Source of the DNA: Clytia hemisphaerica
Lineage: Eukaryota; Cnidaria; Hydrozoa; Leptothecata; Clytiidae
Direction: 5' to 3'
Length of the DNA stretch: 64,000 nucleotides
Assembly: GCA_902728285.1 (NCBI GenBank)
Contig: CACVBU010000734.1
Location: 62,001-126,000, forward strand
Shown: one piece after another, positions 38,001-47,555 of the stretch
Position numbering within the stretch: position 1 is the first letter of the stretch
How the letters are laid out: each line of letters opens with the position of its first letter
The notes under the pieces: model-generated
Database searches by the model: none
What the model was told of the DNA's origin: nothing
Seen by the model: the letters and a program-made list of their open reading frames with translations, nothing else
Made by a program: the position numbers and the translations under genes

Positions 38001-41000
38001 GCATATTTCATATCCGGACAGTGTCTGCCTATTGTTATATTGTGCTGATATAAGCAAAAAATTGTTTTTCCATCCCTTCTCTTTCTGACCAATATTGCTC
38101 CACGTCTGTGTCAATCCAATATCAAAAAGCTTGTAAATTAAAATAATGTAAACGATATCACTCTTATTTAAAAACAAAACCTTTAAAAATTCACTTATAC
38201 TTTTATTACAGAAAAGTCAAAGCAAAAAATATAAATCAAAGAATGCAGACGTACTTTAATAAATTGCTTGACTTGTTGATTGATGAAGAAATATTCTGCG
38301 GGATTTGCCATGAAACATTGGTAAAGATGAGTGGTATATTCGCTTTGTTCCTGACGCACTATCCTTGACATTTCCTACAACAGAAAAATCGAAGCAAAAT
38401 TTAACACGTGAATGGTATACCGATAATATCCGATCGAAGTTATCTTTTCACAACGAATGTAAAGAATTAAGACTTCATCAGAACAGAAAAATGATCTAAG
38501 AAAATCTAAAACACCCCCTTCTCACAGACCAACTTGGGACCCCTTTCCACTGGAAAAGTTGGCCAAAATTTAGTCCCCAGTGGGAAATTATACTTTAATT
38601 TTTGTCCCCATTGAAAAAAATCAAATAAACAAATCTTCACTTCACAATATTATGCTATTTTCCAATCCCCACTGAACTTTCTGACTTGAAAACAGTTTCA
38701 GGCTGTTATTGCTACCCCCACTGGCTGAAAAAATCATACCGGGTCTGTGAGAAGGGGGTGTTTTAAAAGAGCCCGTTTACGCGAATCATAATTATATTTA
38801 CAGAAATAAAGCGAGCCGGCCTGCCCGTAGACGTCGTAATGACAATCGAAAGAGTCTCTAAATACCGGGAAGGCTGCGTAAAATATTTAATTCTAAATAA
38901 TTCTCTTTTTGCTTTGACTAGTCTACCTTTGGCCTATATAAGCCATTTGACGGTCGAAAGAAATCGTTTCGCACGACCGCGCTCTGAAAATGATTTTCTG
39001 ATAGTCTAAAATTTTAGAGATTTTTGCATCTTGACAAGCGCGAAGCTGGCGAAGCATTCACGAGAGCGCAATCAGTCCTGATTTTACACATGTAATCATT
39101 TCGAACGTGAAATGTACTTCAAATGCTTAAACAATTAGGGAAGTGAGGTACTCACTGTATTTAAGCAAAAAAACCTTTATTATACATTTTATGCTGGTTG
39201 CACTATACATATTTTTTAGATACGGTCACTTCGGTAATAGTAATCTCTAATATGATTTTTGAGAATCCCCTTTTTCAAAAAAAGGCTTATTGATTTCTAA
39301 AGAATTGTATCAGGAAACATATACCTTAAGAGAAGAAATTTTGATGGGAGTTTAATTTGGCGGGTACAGTACTTAACCGAAAAAGATTTTTCAGAGAGAA
39401 TTTAATTTGGCGAATGGCTTAAATTATTAAATTTAGCTGTAACTTGATTTGTGGGATGAAAGATCTTTTTGTCCGAAAAACGCTGTTAGATAAGAAAAAA
39501 TTAACGCCTGAAACAGCACACCTTTGGGAGAATGAATACAATGGTTTAAGTTTGGCGGGAATTTAATTTGGCGGGAATTTAAATTGGTGGATGGCGGGGA
39601 GATTAAATTAAGAAGGAACTTAATTAAAGAATAAATTTTGGATTACGAAAATAAGAACAAAATGTATACCTTAAAACGATCCTCGTGTTGTCGCAAAAAT
39701 TTATCATTATTTTTCTTAGTAACATGTTCCATATACTTCATATAGAAATAGCGATCACCAGGTGAAATACGAGAAGGTTTAGGCTCCATCAACGTCAAAT
39801 GATACTTTGTCTTCAATTTGAATGTGTTCTCAATTAACGATTTCTTTTCGGTCTTTTGATTGTTTTGATCGTCAGCGTTCTTAGATTTCTGTTTTGATTG
39901 AGAAAATCGCTGTTCCTTAAGGATCTGTTCGCAGATATTGATTTTTTGTATGTTTAGTCTTTGTGGACTGCAGAATTGATTGAACATGGCTTCAGTGAAA
40001 AGGTGAGGTTTCGGTATCACGGCTGTTTGTTGCCTATAGAGTAACAAATAGGGGAATAACAGCAAATTGCATTGCCTTTGATATACTGGGGAACGAAAAG
40101 TTAAATTGAATTATTAGCAAGCCCAGTGTATTGATTAAAAAATAGGGGAATAACAGCAAATTGCATTGCCTTTGATATACTGGGGAACGAAAAGTTAAAT
40201 TGAATTCTTAGCAAGCCCAGTGTATTGATTAACAAATAGGGGAATAACAGCAAATTGCATTGCCTTTGATATACTGGGGAACGAAAAGTTAAATTGAATT
40301 CTTAGCAAGCCCAGTGTATTGATTAGCGTGAATATGTACTCGAGGGGGCGAACCGAGTTTTTGAAGGCTGGCGAGTTTTAATTTTCTTCGTGCCTTGGTC
40401 TGGCAGAATTCACCGTTTTCTGGGCCTAAATAACGGCCCTGTTTAGGTTAAAACCAGACGTCTCAATCTTTCAGCAATTAAATTTCTTAATATCACGAGT
40501 GAAGCTCCTTGTAATAAATACGGACAACTTGACGAAAAAAACTCATGGCTTATCTACAAAGCAGACGTCATGCTAAACGTGGTATTGATTATTTTTTAAT
40601 CTTTTTACTCAAACAATGCATTTGGTCAGGGCACTGGATTTGTAGAGGAGCGGCCGTAACATGAAAATAAAGCATCCAGCTATGATGCGCAAGGTTGTGG
40701 GTTCTATCCCAACTGGGTCATACAAAAGATTGGTACTTGATGCCTCTGTTTGATGATCAGAAACTAAAGATCCTGGGATGGAGAGGCCCTACTTATGGAT
40801 AGATAACTAAAGAAGAGAGTCTTCGGGTCGTCCTCGATTGCGGCCGCAAATTTACTAAATTATTGCTTAGGGGAGCATGCTCAATAAACAAAGAAAGTTA
40901 CCAATCAATTTTACAAGCATCATCATCGTCATCAATATTATCTTCAATCTCGTCACCTTCATCCAAAACCATAATAGTTGTTCTTTCACTATTTTCATTC

Positions 41001-44000
41001 TCATTGTCGGTGCTGACATCTTTTATTGTACTTATTTGTTTGGAGAAATTAATTTTCTTCGATTCTTTTTCACTAAGCGTCTTCAAGTCGTCACTTTTCC
41101 CATCACCAGCACCTGTTTATTAAGAATTAAAATAATATGTATTGGAAAACGTGATATGCACCACTGCAATGAATTCACGAAATTAAAACATTCTGGCTTT
41201 TCTTGTTTTTCATGTTACTTCGAAAGTTTTGCTTTGTTTTTGATAATGAATTTTTTATTGTTCTTTTGGCGCTTCATAGGCATGTGATGTTAGACTTTAA
41301 AAAGGGCGGCAATTCACAGGTTGTTAGATTATTTACGTTTTTGAATGAAAAATTAACTCCGACGAATTTTAAGATTCTAGGCCGACAATTTCTTAGCAAA
41401 CCCAGAGTATTGATTAGCGTGAATATGTATTTGAGGCGGCGAACCGAGTTATAATAGAAAGAAGTTGCAGGTCTCGTATGAAGAAAGATTGTGTGACAAC
41501 CAGTTCAAAAATAAGCTTTTTCACTGAAGTCAAAACTAATGCTGGGTTTTAATAGCCAAAGAGAGCTATTGACCAGAGAAAACAAAAGGAAGTCAGGGTG
41601 AGTTAATAAAGCCGTATAGACCATATAAACCAACTCACTCCAGTGGAGTTTCCATAACTCGAACCCACGGGAAAAACAATTTTTGTGTCAAAAAAAGTTT
41701 TTCAATGCGATATTCCTGTTATAGAGGTTCGAGTCTGTAAAAGTCAATAAAAGATAAAGCGACGTGACGCAGGCCTTTCTACGGAATTTGTCTTTTAGTG
41801 CTAGGAAACAAAGCTGCAAGTGCCATTTTTGTGTTATTTTTTGGTTTTTGAAAGCTCTCAAATCAACCTCTGTTGGAAAGGTAAATTTCCGTTTAATAAA
41901 AAAGAAGGTGGGTCATGAAATGTAGTTTTATTTTTTCCAAATCTGTCATAAATAACCGGAAGCTGCGAGGATAATCTTAAATATATAATTCCAGAGGGGC
42001 TTTCATCTACTGTACCTAGGTATCACAAAAGGTTTTCCAGGTGAACATTTTTCTCTGGAAAAAGCACGTTACCGTCCACACCAGTGTTTTAAACGCAGTG
42101 GAATTTCCATAATTTGAACACGCAAGGGGAACACAAGGCATTGTTGACTGAAGAGATCATGAAAATTGTTCGAGTTAAGGAGACTGGAGTAATAGAGGTT
42201 CGAGTTAAAGAGTTAGCTCTATTGAAATTTTTTAAATATTACCGTCGTTTTTTGATAGTTTGTGGTGGATGGCCATCATTTCACTATCAACACTTTCTTC
42301 ATCTTGATGTTGAAGAATTTCATTGACCATCTCCCCTTCTGCTTCTGTATCTTCTGTCTGTGATGAGAAGGAACAAAATCATCATGAATCCCGAGCAGCC
42401 ATTTGGAGTGACGAGGCTAATATTTTACTCTTTTCTCCCGAATAGACGTCCACCCCCGCTAATTGTTAAGAGAAAAAAAGTCAATCCCCCGCTCTTATTA
42501 AGACCCCCCCCCCGCTAATTAAATTCGAATAATTCTATATTTTATTACAGTGTATATAGACCTTAAACTTGTTAAAATTTTCTTTTTTGTTAGTATTGGT
42601 TCTTATTGCTCCGGCCTAGGAGCCTTTAATTCTCTCTTCCGACGGTCAAGACATTTTTGTTTGTTTATCTAATCCGATGATCTATTCCGATTTAACAAAA
42701 ACGGATCACTGATTCCGATAATACTGTGATTTGATTGACCGAAAGTATTTAGAAAAAGATGGCTGCCGAAAGTGGACTAGCTGACTGTGAAACAAATACT
42801 GGCGAATCTCAGTGAAAAATTGATCATTTTCATCATTATTCATGATGTTTTGGACATGATTTATGAGAAGTTTGATGCATACTGGCTCTCTAACAATGTG
42901 GAAAGACTTTGGAGAAATTTTGACCATGAATCTTCAGCTGATCGAGTGTTTATAATGCATATAACTATGGCTAAACTTCTCTTCTAGATGCACAAAACCA
43001 AAAAAACTCTGTTTTTTCAAGATTTGATGGAAACTTTTTGAGAGCAAACTATTAATATATTTGAATTCAGTTTATTACTTGTGTGTAAATTTGAGTAAGA
43101 TTGGTGCATTTCTCATGATTTTATGCTGTAAAAATGATCATATTTTGGACTTCGTCATTATTCATGATGATATAATTGGTGGTCGTCCCTTTTGGATTTT
43201 CAAACTTGACAATGAAACTTTCAAACACACAGCCATTGAAATTCAAAAGAGAATACTAAATTACAATTACAGTGTAAATTTGAAAACGATCTGAGTAGTT
43301 TTTGTGGTGTTATATATGGCTGAAAATAACCTGTTTTGGACTTCGTTATTGTCGTATTCATCATCGGCTGGTGATTTTTCAAACCCGACACGGATTCTTT
43401 CCAAACATACCACTGTAGGAATTCAATAAAGGATACGAAAAAACAATTCCTGTGTAAATTTGAACAAGATCGGAGAAATTTTCACAGTATTGTGGCTGAA
43501 AATGATCATTTTTTGGACTTTGTCGTAACTTCAAAGGTTTGGGCGTTGGGCTGTTGAAGATTTTTTAAACCGGACACAGACTGACAGATTTTTTCCAAAC
43601 ATATTACTATCACATACACACTATCGTACCATTTTATTTGATTTATCCTAGTCTCCTCCAAGTACAATCCCAAGAGAATAATGCTTACCGTCAACTGCTC
43701 TAACTTGGGACGATTGGTCGAAACATGGGACTGTTGCATATCTGTATATCAGTCTGTATTTTCACTTACTGTTAAATCTCTTTGACAACAAATTTTTTTT
43801 TGTGTATTTATTAATAAGCCGTTCCTTAATTCAAATCAAATGACCTTGGAGGTTCGGCGGTGAAATAGTGGCCGAATTGCCGTCCCATGTTTTGTCAGAT
43901 AGTCCCAAATTAGAGCAGTTGACGGTAGCTAAAAGCCGTGGCCTCTAATTTAGGCTATTTTTCTCCCGGTCAGGACAATCAAATCAACGGGCGCATCATG

Positions 44001-46681
44001 GCTTGGCTATTGGCTAGTTTAGAATAATATAAATTTATAAGAACTTGGAAATATTGACTTCTAAATGTTTATCTCCTTTAGATACAATTTTGTACTTTTT
44101 AGTCGGTGGATGAGTGGGGAGGGGGTTGGGTTGGCACTTTAGGCAAGAAATTGCATGTGTAATCACTTAGAAGAGCTAAACTTCCAGCTGGTTGATTTAT
44201 TCATTAAGATTATTTCCCATACTCGCTCTACAATAAATTTATTACTTTGCTTTCTGATTATTAGTTTGTGGGCAACGTTCTAACACAACTCAACAAACTC
44301 ATTTTTCACATCTTTTAATCTCTTAAGCCGGAGCTTCCAGCGCAGCTGGTTTATTTTACGTGTTTATGCTAAAGTCTCTTTTTTGTTGTTAAAATTGATA
44401 TCAGTTTAAAAAATTCTGTCTTCAAATCCCCCCCCTCTTATTAGAATTTAGAAAATTTTCATACCCCCCTGCTTATTCGGACCCCCCCCCCCGTCTATTC
44501 GGGAGACAAGAGTAGAGAAAAAAATGTCGGCCACCATGGTTTGGTGACGATAAATTTTACACTTCACCCTAAAAAAACCCTGAAATGTTATCTAATTGGG
44601 GAGAAAAACAGTTTTATGATGTTTTTTATGATGTCTGTTTAAAGTTGTGCTAATGTACATAAGTATGGTTTGCAAAAGTAGCGGGCCATGATAATAAGAG
44701 AAAACCTTTTAACAATTGATATGATAAACTTCTTCAAAGCATAAAATGCTTCTACCAATTCGACGTTTTTTATAAGAACCAACAATATAAGAACAAGAGG
44801 CTTCCATGGCCAAAATATTAATCTTTTCTTTTCCTCTTTCTGACCAATCTTGCTCCACATCCGTGTCAATCCAATGTGAATCAAAATTGACGAGTAAGCA
44901 GACAATATCACTCTTATTTAAAAACAAAACCTTCAAGAACATTCTAAAGCCACACAGATTTCAAAACACTAAATTTCTCAGAAAAAGTGTACGATCATAA
45001 TTAGAAAATGGTAGAAATAAAAACATTTTCGTGCTTATTTTAAAACTCAAATTGTTGAGAGCATCCGCCAGCTTCAAAAACTTTAGAATGTTCTTACTAA
45101 AAAAAAGTGTATTTCGAGGATAGGAAAAGAGACCTCAGTATTGATGACAAATCTGTCTTCTTCAGTATCACTATCTCCATCATCGACGTTGACATCACTA
45201 TCTCCATCATCGATGTTGACATCACCAGCACCTCCATCGTAATTTAGTTCATCTGAAGAAATATAAAAAACGATTCATGATAATATCACAGACCCATGGA
45301 ATACCATGCCCTTTTTATTTTTGAGAATACATTTTTGAGAATACAAAATTTAAAAGTGAGAAGTGAACATTTTGTATATATAAAAATTCTTAAAAAGACC
45401 GGACTTGACCATCAATATTAAACAATAAACTGCCAACAATTGAATACAAAAGCTAAAATTCTACGTTGATAGCCCACATATTTTATAGTGTCTAATCAAA
45501 CTTACGGTCCAGTGTCAGTATATTTACAAGAATCCAAGACTCGAGCGGAATATTCTTAAAAAGACCGGACTTGACCATCAATATTAAACAATAAACTGCC
45601 AACAATTGAATACAAAAGCTAAAATTCTACGTTGATAGCCCACATATTTTATAGTGTCTTATCAAACTTACGGTCCAGTGTCAGTATATTTACAAGAATC
45701 CAAGACTCGAGCGGAATATTCTTTCAGAAAGATGGGTTTCGGTCTTTCTCAACAGATCTGTATGTATTTATGCTATGCACCATTGCAATGTCTTCACAGA
45801 CCCAATAGCTGATTGATTGTAAGTGACGCAAAATCACTCAGTCAATACGTCACTTTTAACTAATCAGGTGTTGGGTCCGTGGAAGACATTGCAATGGTGC
45901 ATATCATGAATTGGTTGAAAGTGACGTATTGACTGATTTTACGTCACTTACAACCAATCAGCTTTTGGGTCCGTGAAGACATTGCAATGGTGCATAGCAT
46001 AAATACATACAGATCTGTTGAGAAAGACCGAAACCCATCTTTCTGAAAGAAAATGTTTAACAGCCAAAAACTAAATAAAAACTAATGAAAACGATCCAAA
46101 GAAAAATTTTATACGACCAAAATCAAGGGTAAATAGTTCAAAACAGATGTTCAAATATTACCACTACCCAAGCCAAGTGTAAACACTGCAACACACACAC
46201 AAACACAATGTCATTTCCTAAGAGTCTATTTTAAGAATTCAAATGATCTCGAGGAAAAAAAAGTGGTTTTTAGTAGTGTTGATAGGTCATGGACAAAATC
46301 ATTTGTTTGAATATCATAGAGTTTCCAAACATATTCGCCAGAATATCTTTGAACAAAGAGTGAATATTTAAAATCATGGCTACACTGACTGATTTTCTCA
46401 AAATTTTCCACTTTTTATCCAAACTCTCCCAAAAAGGTACCCTGCAAGGAACTGATTTTTCTATTGTGTCATTTTTGCGACCCTACCTGCCTTGTGAGTC
46501 ATGGGGGTTAAAAAGGTAGCCTGACCAGCGGCACATCCCTGTACCACTCCCAACTACAGAGGTTAACCAGAGGAGATAGACAAACGTATCGTCAATGATT
46601 GTAGATAAGCGACAACAATGTAAAAGATTTCATACCATCTTTGAGTTCACCTTCTTCCGAGCCATCATCTTCGACGTTCAT
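26096..46681 (-). CDS. ICE2: Little elongation complex subunit 2 (ICE2/NARG2) homologue, ten exons
   Basis: On the minus strand the exons are 46681-46636, 45252-45134, 42357-42243, 41112-40902, 40033-39670, 38374-38255, 29986-29912, 28559-28431, 27818-27662 and 27066-26096. All junctions keep phase, giving about 768 residues. Residues 1-160 are acidic and low in complexity. Residues about 165-330 (PKPHLFTEAMF, PSRISPGDRYFYMKYMEHV) match the vertebrate ICE2 N-terminal region in order. EEPLPRRNIAIREANRTFY near residue 476 and the C-terminal block (about 548-695, with YVLEHASG, AWLPLD and GIPCLF) match the NARG2 C-terminal domain. A basic stretch near 711-723 is a likely nuclear signal. Known: ICE2 acts with ICE1 and ELL in Pol II transcription of small nuclear RNA genes. 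The protein is shorter than the human one (about 980) because the central linker is reduced. Exon 8 uses a weak donor (GTTTAT). Introns carry many MITEs, and intron 6 carries the SLC1 gene on the other strand. Confidence 0.85.
27388..27448. repeat. Short tandem duplication in an ICE2 intron
   Basis: A 30-bp unit (GAAATGAGAAAAATTAGACT and the following TTGAGAAAAG) occurs twice in tandem. Confidence 0.7.
28206..28420. repeat. MITE abutting the donor site of ICE2 exon 8
   Basis: GGGGGTGATGAATATA at the left pairs with TATATCCTTCACCCCC at the right. The interior has three AAACAGAGCAA repeats. Its right end lies 10 bp from the exon 8 boundary at 28431. Confidence 0.6.
28641..29213. repeat. Long-arm MITE in an ICE2 intron
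   Basis: Outer ends are ACCAGGTGTC and GACACCCGGT. Long arms pair through CTCTTTGAAGTGAATTTTCT, CGAGTTCTATGAGCTTTTAA and GGGGTCATTTG with their reverse complements at 29080-29190. About 570 bp, non-coding. Confidence 0.82.
29695..29882. repeat. pogo/Tigger-like terminal fragment
   Basis: Repeated TTCGAA-type strings, AGTCCCCGTCAAGGAGAAA, and the end TAGTCGACTGTA resemble ends of pogo/Tigger elements. A related piece with AGTCCCCGTCAACAAGAAA lies at 62128-62262. No transposase is seen. Confidence 0.45.
31470..32160. mobile_element. TTAA-targeted MITE, long form
   Basis: TTAA plus CCCTATAAGCCCCAGAAGGG at the left is mirrored by GGGGCTAATAGGG at the right, with inner GGTAGAATCTACC against GGTAGATTCTACC. 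The right target site reads TTCT, a likely decayed TTAA. The interior shares several blocks with 60417-60850, which looks like a deletion derivative. It carries several TGACGTCA palindromes and lies in ICE2 intron 6. Confidence 0.8.
32829..33099. repeat. MITE with GGATGCGTATCGTGTATA ends
   Basis: GGATGCGTATCGTGTATAAA and AGAGTTACCCCCG at the left pair with CGGGGGTAACTCT and TTTATACACGATACGCGTCC at the right. About 270 bp in ICE2 intron 6. Confidence 0.78.
33168..33400. repeat. MITE of the ACACGTTTTT..AGAAC family
   Basis: GTACACGTTTTTTTATGAGA at the left pairs with TTATAAAAGGAAAACGTGTAC-type sequence at the right; GGCTTCGATGG and CATTCGAAGCC pair inside. About 230 bp. Confidence 0.75.
33557..33736. 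repeat. Poly-G/C-ended inverted repeat
   Basis: GAGCCCCCCCAG at the left and CTGGGGGGGGGGGGCTC at the right enclose repeated CGTGAT strings. About 180 bp in ICE2 intron 6. Confidence 0.6.
34225..34499. repeat. MITE immediately upstream of the SLC1 gene
   Basis: TACAGGGGGTGGATGAACTT pairs with AAGGTTCGTCCACCCCCTCTG near 34480-34499; CCAGGGGGTA recurs several times inside. It ends about 97 bp before the SLC1 ATG, so it must overlap or border that gene's promoter or 5' UTR. Confidence 0.7.
34596..36266 (+). CDS. SLC1-family (EAAT/ASCT-type) amino-acid transporter, intronless
   Basis: A single uninterrupted frame of 556 residues covers the full SLC1 fold, which couples amino-acid uptake to sodium at the plasma membrane. 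TM1 lies at about 51-69, and GEILMRMFKMLILPLI (92-107) is a family signature. TSSSSATMPVT (359-369) is the HP1 serine-rich loop, NMDGTALFEA (395-404) is the TM7 sodium-site motif, and DWFLDRLVTVVNVLGD (469-484) is TM8. The TM3-TM4 loop has several N-glycosylation sequons near 210-222. The C-terminus TTSV fits a class I PDZ ligand. Two oddities: the Arg that binds the acidic side chain in glutamate transporters (the second R of DRxRT) is V476, and the HP2 tip reads ACAVPQYD instead of the usual AAGIPQAG type. It therefore probably carries neutral or other substrates. It lies inside ICE2 intron 6, in the opposite direction. Lack of introns suggests a retrocopy or intron loss. Confidence 0.93.
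   Translation: MSAARGPDENTTANSHLLGGPSYGTCFQPENDPHAGTIKTWIKSFWKDNKLLVFIFLAVAFGFLVGLLINEPVQKLDQPAKGNVLLFLGFPGEILMRMFKMLILPLIITSLIIAFADLDKKSSWRLTRRALVYYLSTTGFAMALGILLVVTIKPGSYAGDKVFQHNADHRPKARAIDTILDLFRNVFPENIVQACIAQAVTGADEIAISTTNTTNTSSNNATLKTFLIAGETTYKPGSNILGIVVFSIAIGLLLGAMGTQAHLLIELTRILNFLTMKLVKFTMWYAPIGIWSLVTNKFASISDISGIFRGLAYYMATVISGLILHSLVVLPLTYFAWTRRNPFTFIKGTFKALLTAFGTSSSSATMPVTFKCLEDKNGIDKRVTRLVLPIGTTINMDGTALFEAVAAIFIAQSIGKSLSVGQYIAIGLTATIASISACAVPQYDWIPVLMVLQAADLPEESLTLIIPVDWFLDRLVTVVNVLGDCIGAGIVAHLSEGELPQIHIPQTHAPLELSERSYDNACDNQMDLDGSKTRNDHRMDRNRNPSTTSIASTTSV
36655..37215. repeat. Tandem repeat, about five copies of a 120-bp unit
   Basis: Copies start at about 36658, 36778, 36900, 37021 and 37141. 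Each contains TTCTGAGAGGTTTTGGGAAT, then TTGAGATTTTATA and TTATGGGACAATTTTT. The array begins about 390 bp after the SLC1 stop codon, in ICE2 intron 6. Confidence 0.82.
38508..38764. repeat. MITE with ACACCCCCTTCTCACAGACC ends
   Basis: A perfect 20-bp inverted repeat, ACACCCCCTTCTCACAGACC, terminates a 257-bp non-coding segment in ICE2 intron 5. Confidence 0.82.
39322..39622. repeat. Diverged TTAA/TTTGGCGG-type MITE
   Basis: CCTTAAGAGAAGAAATTTTG at the left, several TTTAATTTGGCGGG strings inside, and GAAGGAACTTAATTAAAG at the right recall the family at 21069-21416. The ends are degraded. Confidence 0.45.
40046..40325. repeat. Three tandem copies of a 94-bp unit at the ICE2 exon 5 acceptor
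   Basis: Copies start at about 40046, 40140 and 40234. Each contains ATAGGGGAATAACAGCAAAT and CAAGCCCAGTGTATTGATTA. The copies are nearly identical, so the duplication is recent. The first copy begins just upstream of the exon 5 acceptor (40034). A diverged single copy of the unit end plus its flank recurs at 41390-41455. Confidence 0.88.
40680..40800 (+). repeat. tRNA-like SINE fragment in an ICE2 intron
   Basis: AAGGTTGTGGGTTCTATCCC resembles the T arm/B box of the SINE head at 1909. The A-box side is poorly preserved. Confidence 0.4.
41640..42215. repeat. pogo/Tigger-like remnants
   Basis: CAGTGGAGTTTCCATAACTC at about 41641 and CAGTGGAATTTCCATAATTT at about 42098, each followed by TGAACACGC-type or CGAACCCACGGG sequence, and the strings TAATAGAGGTTCGAGTTAA. 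These resemble Tigger-type subterminal sequence. No transposase frame is seen. Confidence 0.45.
42425..44514. mobile_element. 2.1-kb inverted-repeat element in ICE2 intron 2
   Basis: TACTCTTTTCTCCCGAATAG at the left pairs with CTATTCGGGAGACAAGAGTA at the right. Subterminal CCCCCGCTAATT and CCCCCTGCTTATT strings recur. Frames inside are short and not recognised. A separate 245-bp MITE sits within it at 43684-43930. Confidence 0.65.
43684..43930. repeat. MITE with TACCGTCAACTGCTCTAA ends
   Basis: TACCGTCAACTGCTCTAACT pairs with AATTAGAGCAGTTGACGGTA; GAAACATGGGAC pairs with GTCCCATGTTTTG. About 247 bp, inserted inside the larger element. Confidence 0.82.
44764..45112. repeat. ACACG-family MITE carrying an extra segment
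   Basis: The ends match those of 33168-33400 (TTATAAGAACCAACAATATA, GGCTTCCATGGCCAAAATAT; right side ATGTTCTTACTAAAAAAAAG). Between them, about 44816-44946 is a segment that recurs at about 38065-38190 and is absent from the 33168 copy. Confidence 0.6.
45386..45717. repeat. Tandem duplication, 2 x 166 bp
   Basis: Two nearly identical 166-bp copies start ATTCTTAAAAAGACCGGACT; the only clear difference is TCTAATC against TCTTATC. It lies in ICE2 intron 1 next to the hairpin element at 45720-46050. Confidence 0.92.
45720..46050. repeat. Very long hairpin MITE (ATGCACCATTGCAATG family)
   Basis: CTTTCAGAAAGATGGGTTTC at the left is mirrored by GAAACCCATCTTTCTGAAAG at the right, and pairing continues inward through CAGATCTGTATGTATTTATG and TGCACCATTGCAATGTCTTC. 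A third inner copy of the ATTGCAATGGTGCATA end near 45885-45910 suggests one element next to another. It lies in ICE2 intron 1. Confidence 0.88.
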
Positions 46682-46859
46682 GATATGGATGGTTGAAAAA
46701 GTATTGTTTTTATTCCCTGTTTTGTTTTATCACTGAAAAAGAAAACAAGCAAACATTAAAACATTAAAACAAGAAACCAACAGAGAAAGGCAGAGTCAGC
46801 TGAGAAAATGTTATGCCTTTTACTCCGTCCCGGGGGGGGGAGGGGTACTACCCATGCAT

Positions 46860-46972
46860 ACACAATACAGCCGCTTGAAGTTCAAAAACATACCGACGTC
46901 AGTACGATCAAGACAAGATTTGACGTCAAATCACACAGTAGAATAATAAAATAAGCGGCTGTAATTCTTTGT
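46860..46972. repeat. Small MITE upstream of the ICE2 start codon
   Basis: ACACAATACAGCCGCTT pairs with AAGCGGCTGTAATTCTTTGTGT-type sequence. It lies about 180 bp 5' of the ICE2 ATG, in its promoter or 5' UTR. Confidence 0.65.
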
Positions 46973-47555
46973 GTGTTTTAGTCAGAGAGTTGTTGTAATA
47001 CAATTTTTTTGCTCAGAATTCCATACTCTATCAGATGGTACCGATCATTTTCGTTTATTTTGACTTTTTAAAATCAGCTATTTCTCTACCCCTTATTGTC
47101 CCTTGCAGTTTTGCCTACGGCGTCACTATTTTGGACATAAAAAGTTTTCCCGGGCCTAATCCGCGTCTTCCCTCTCAAAAATATCTTGTAATATACTGTT
47201 CTTTGCAATAGACTAAAAATGACCAGGTCGTAGAAAAGATGTCACGGAACCCCAGGCTTGGCCCCCTACTATAAAGAGTTCAAAATAATGATCATCAACT
47301 TTGCGTCTTATACAAAAAGGCAATGAAGAATGTAGTAAAAGCTTCATAAGGTAAATAAAAGTTTGGTTTTATAATTTTCATAAAAAAGATAATATCATAA
47401 CAATAAGAAAATAATTAGAAAATATCAATTATGTATAAGGTATCAAAGTAAATAAAAAAAGTTCTGGAAAAAATGAGTTAAAAAATCGAGCTACACGTAG
47501 GCTATTATAATCCTTTTAAATCAATGAGCATTGAAAAATGATTGATGTTCAACAA

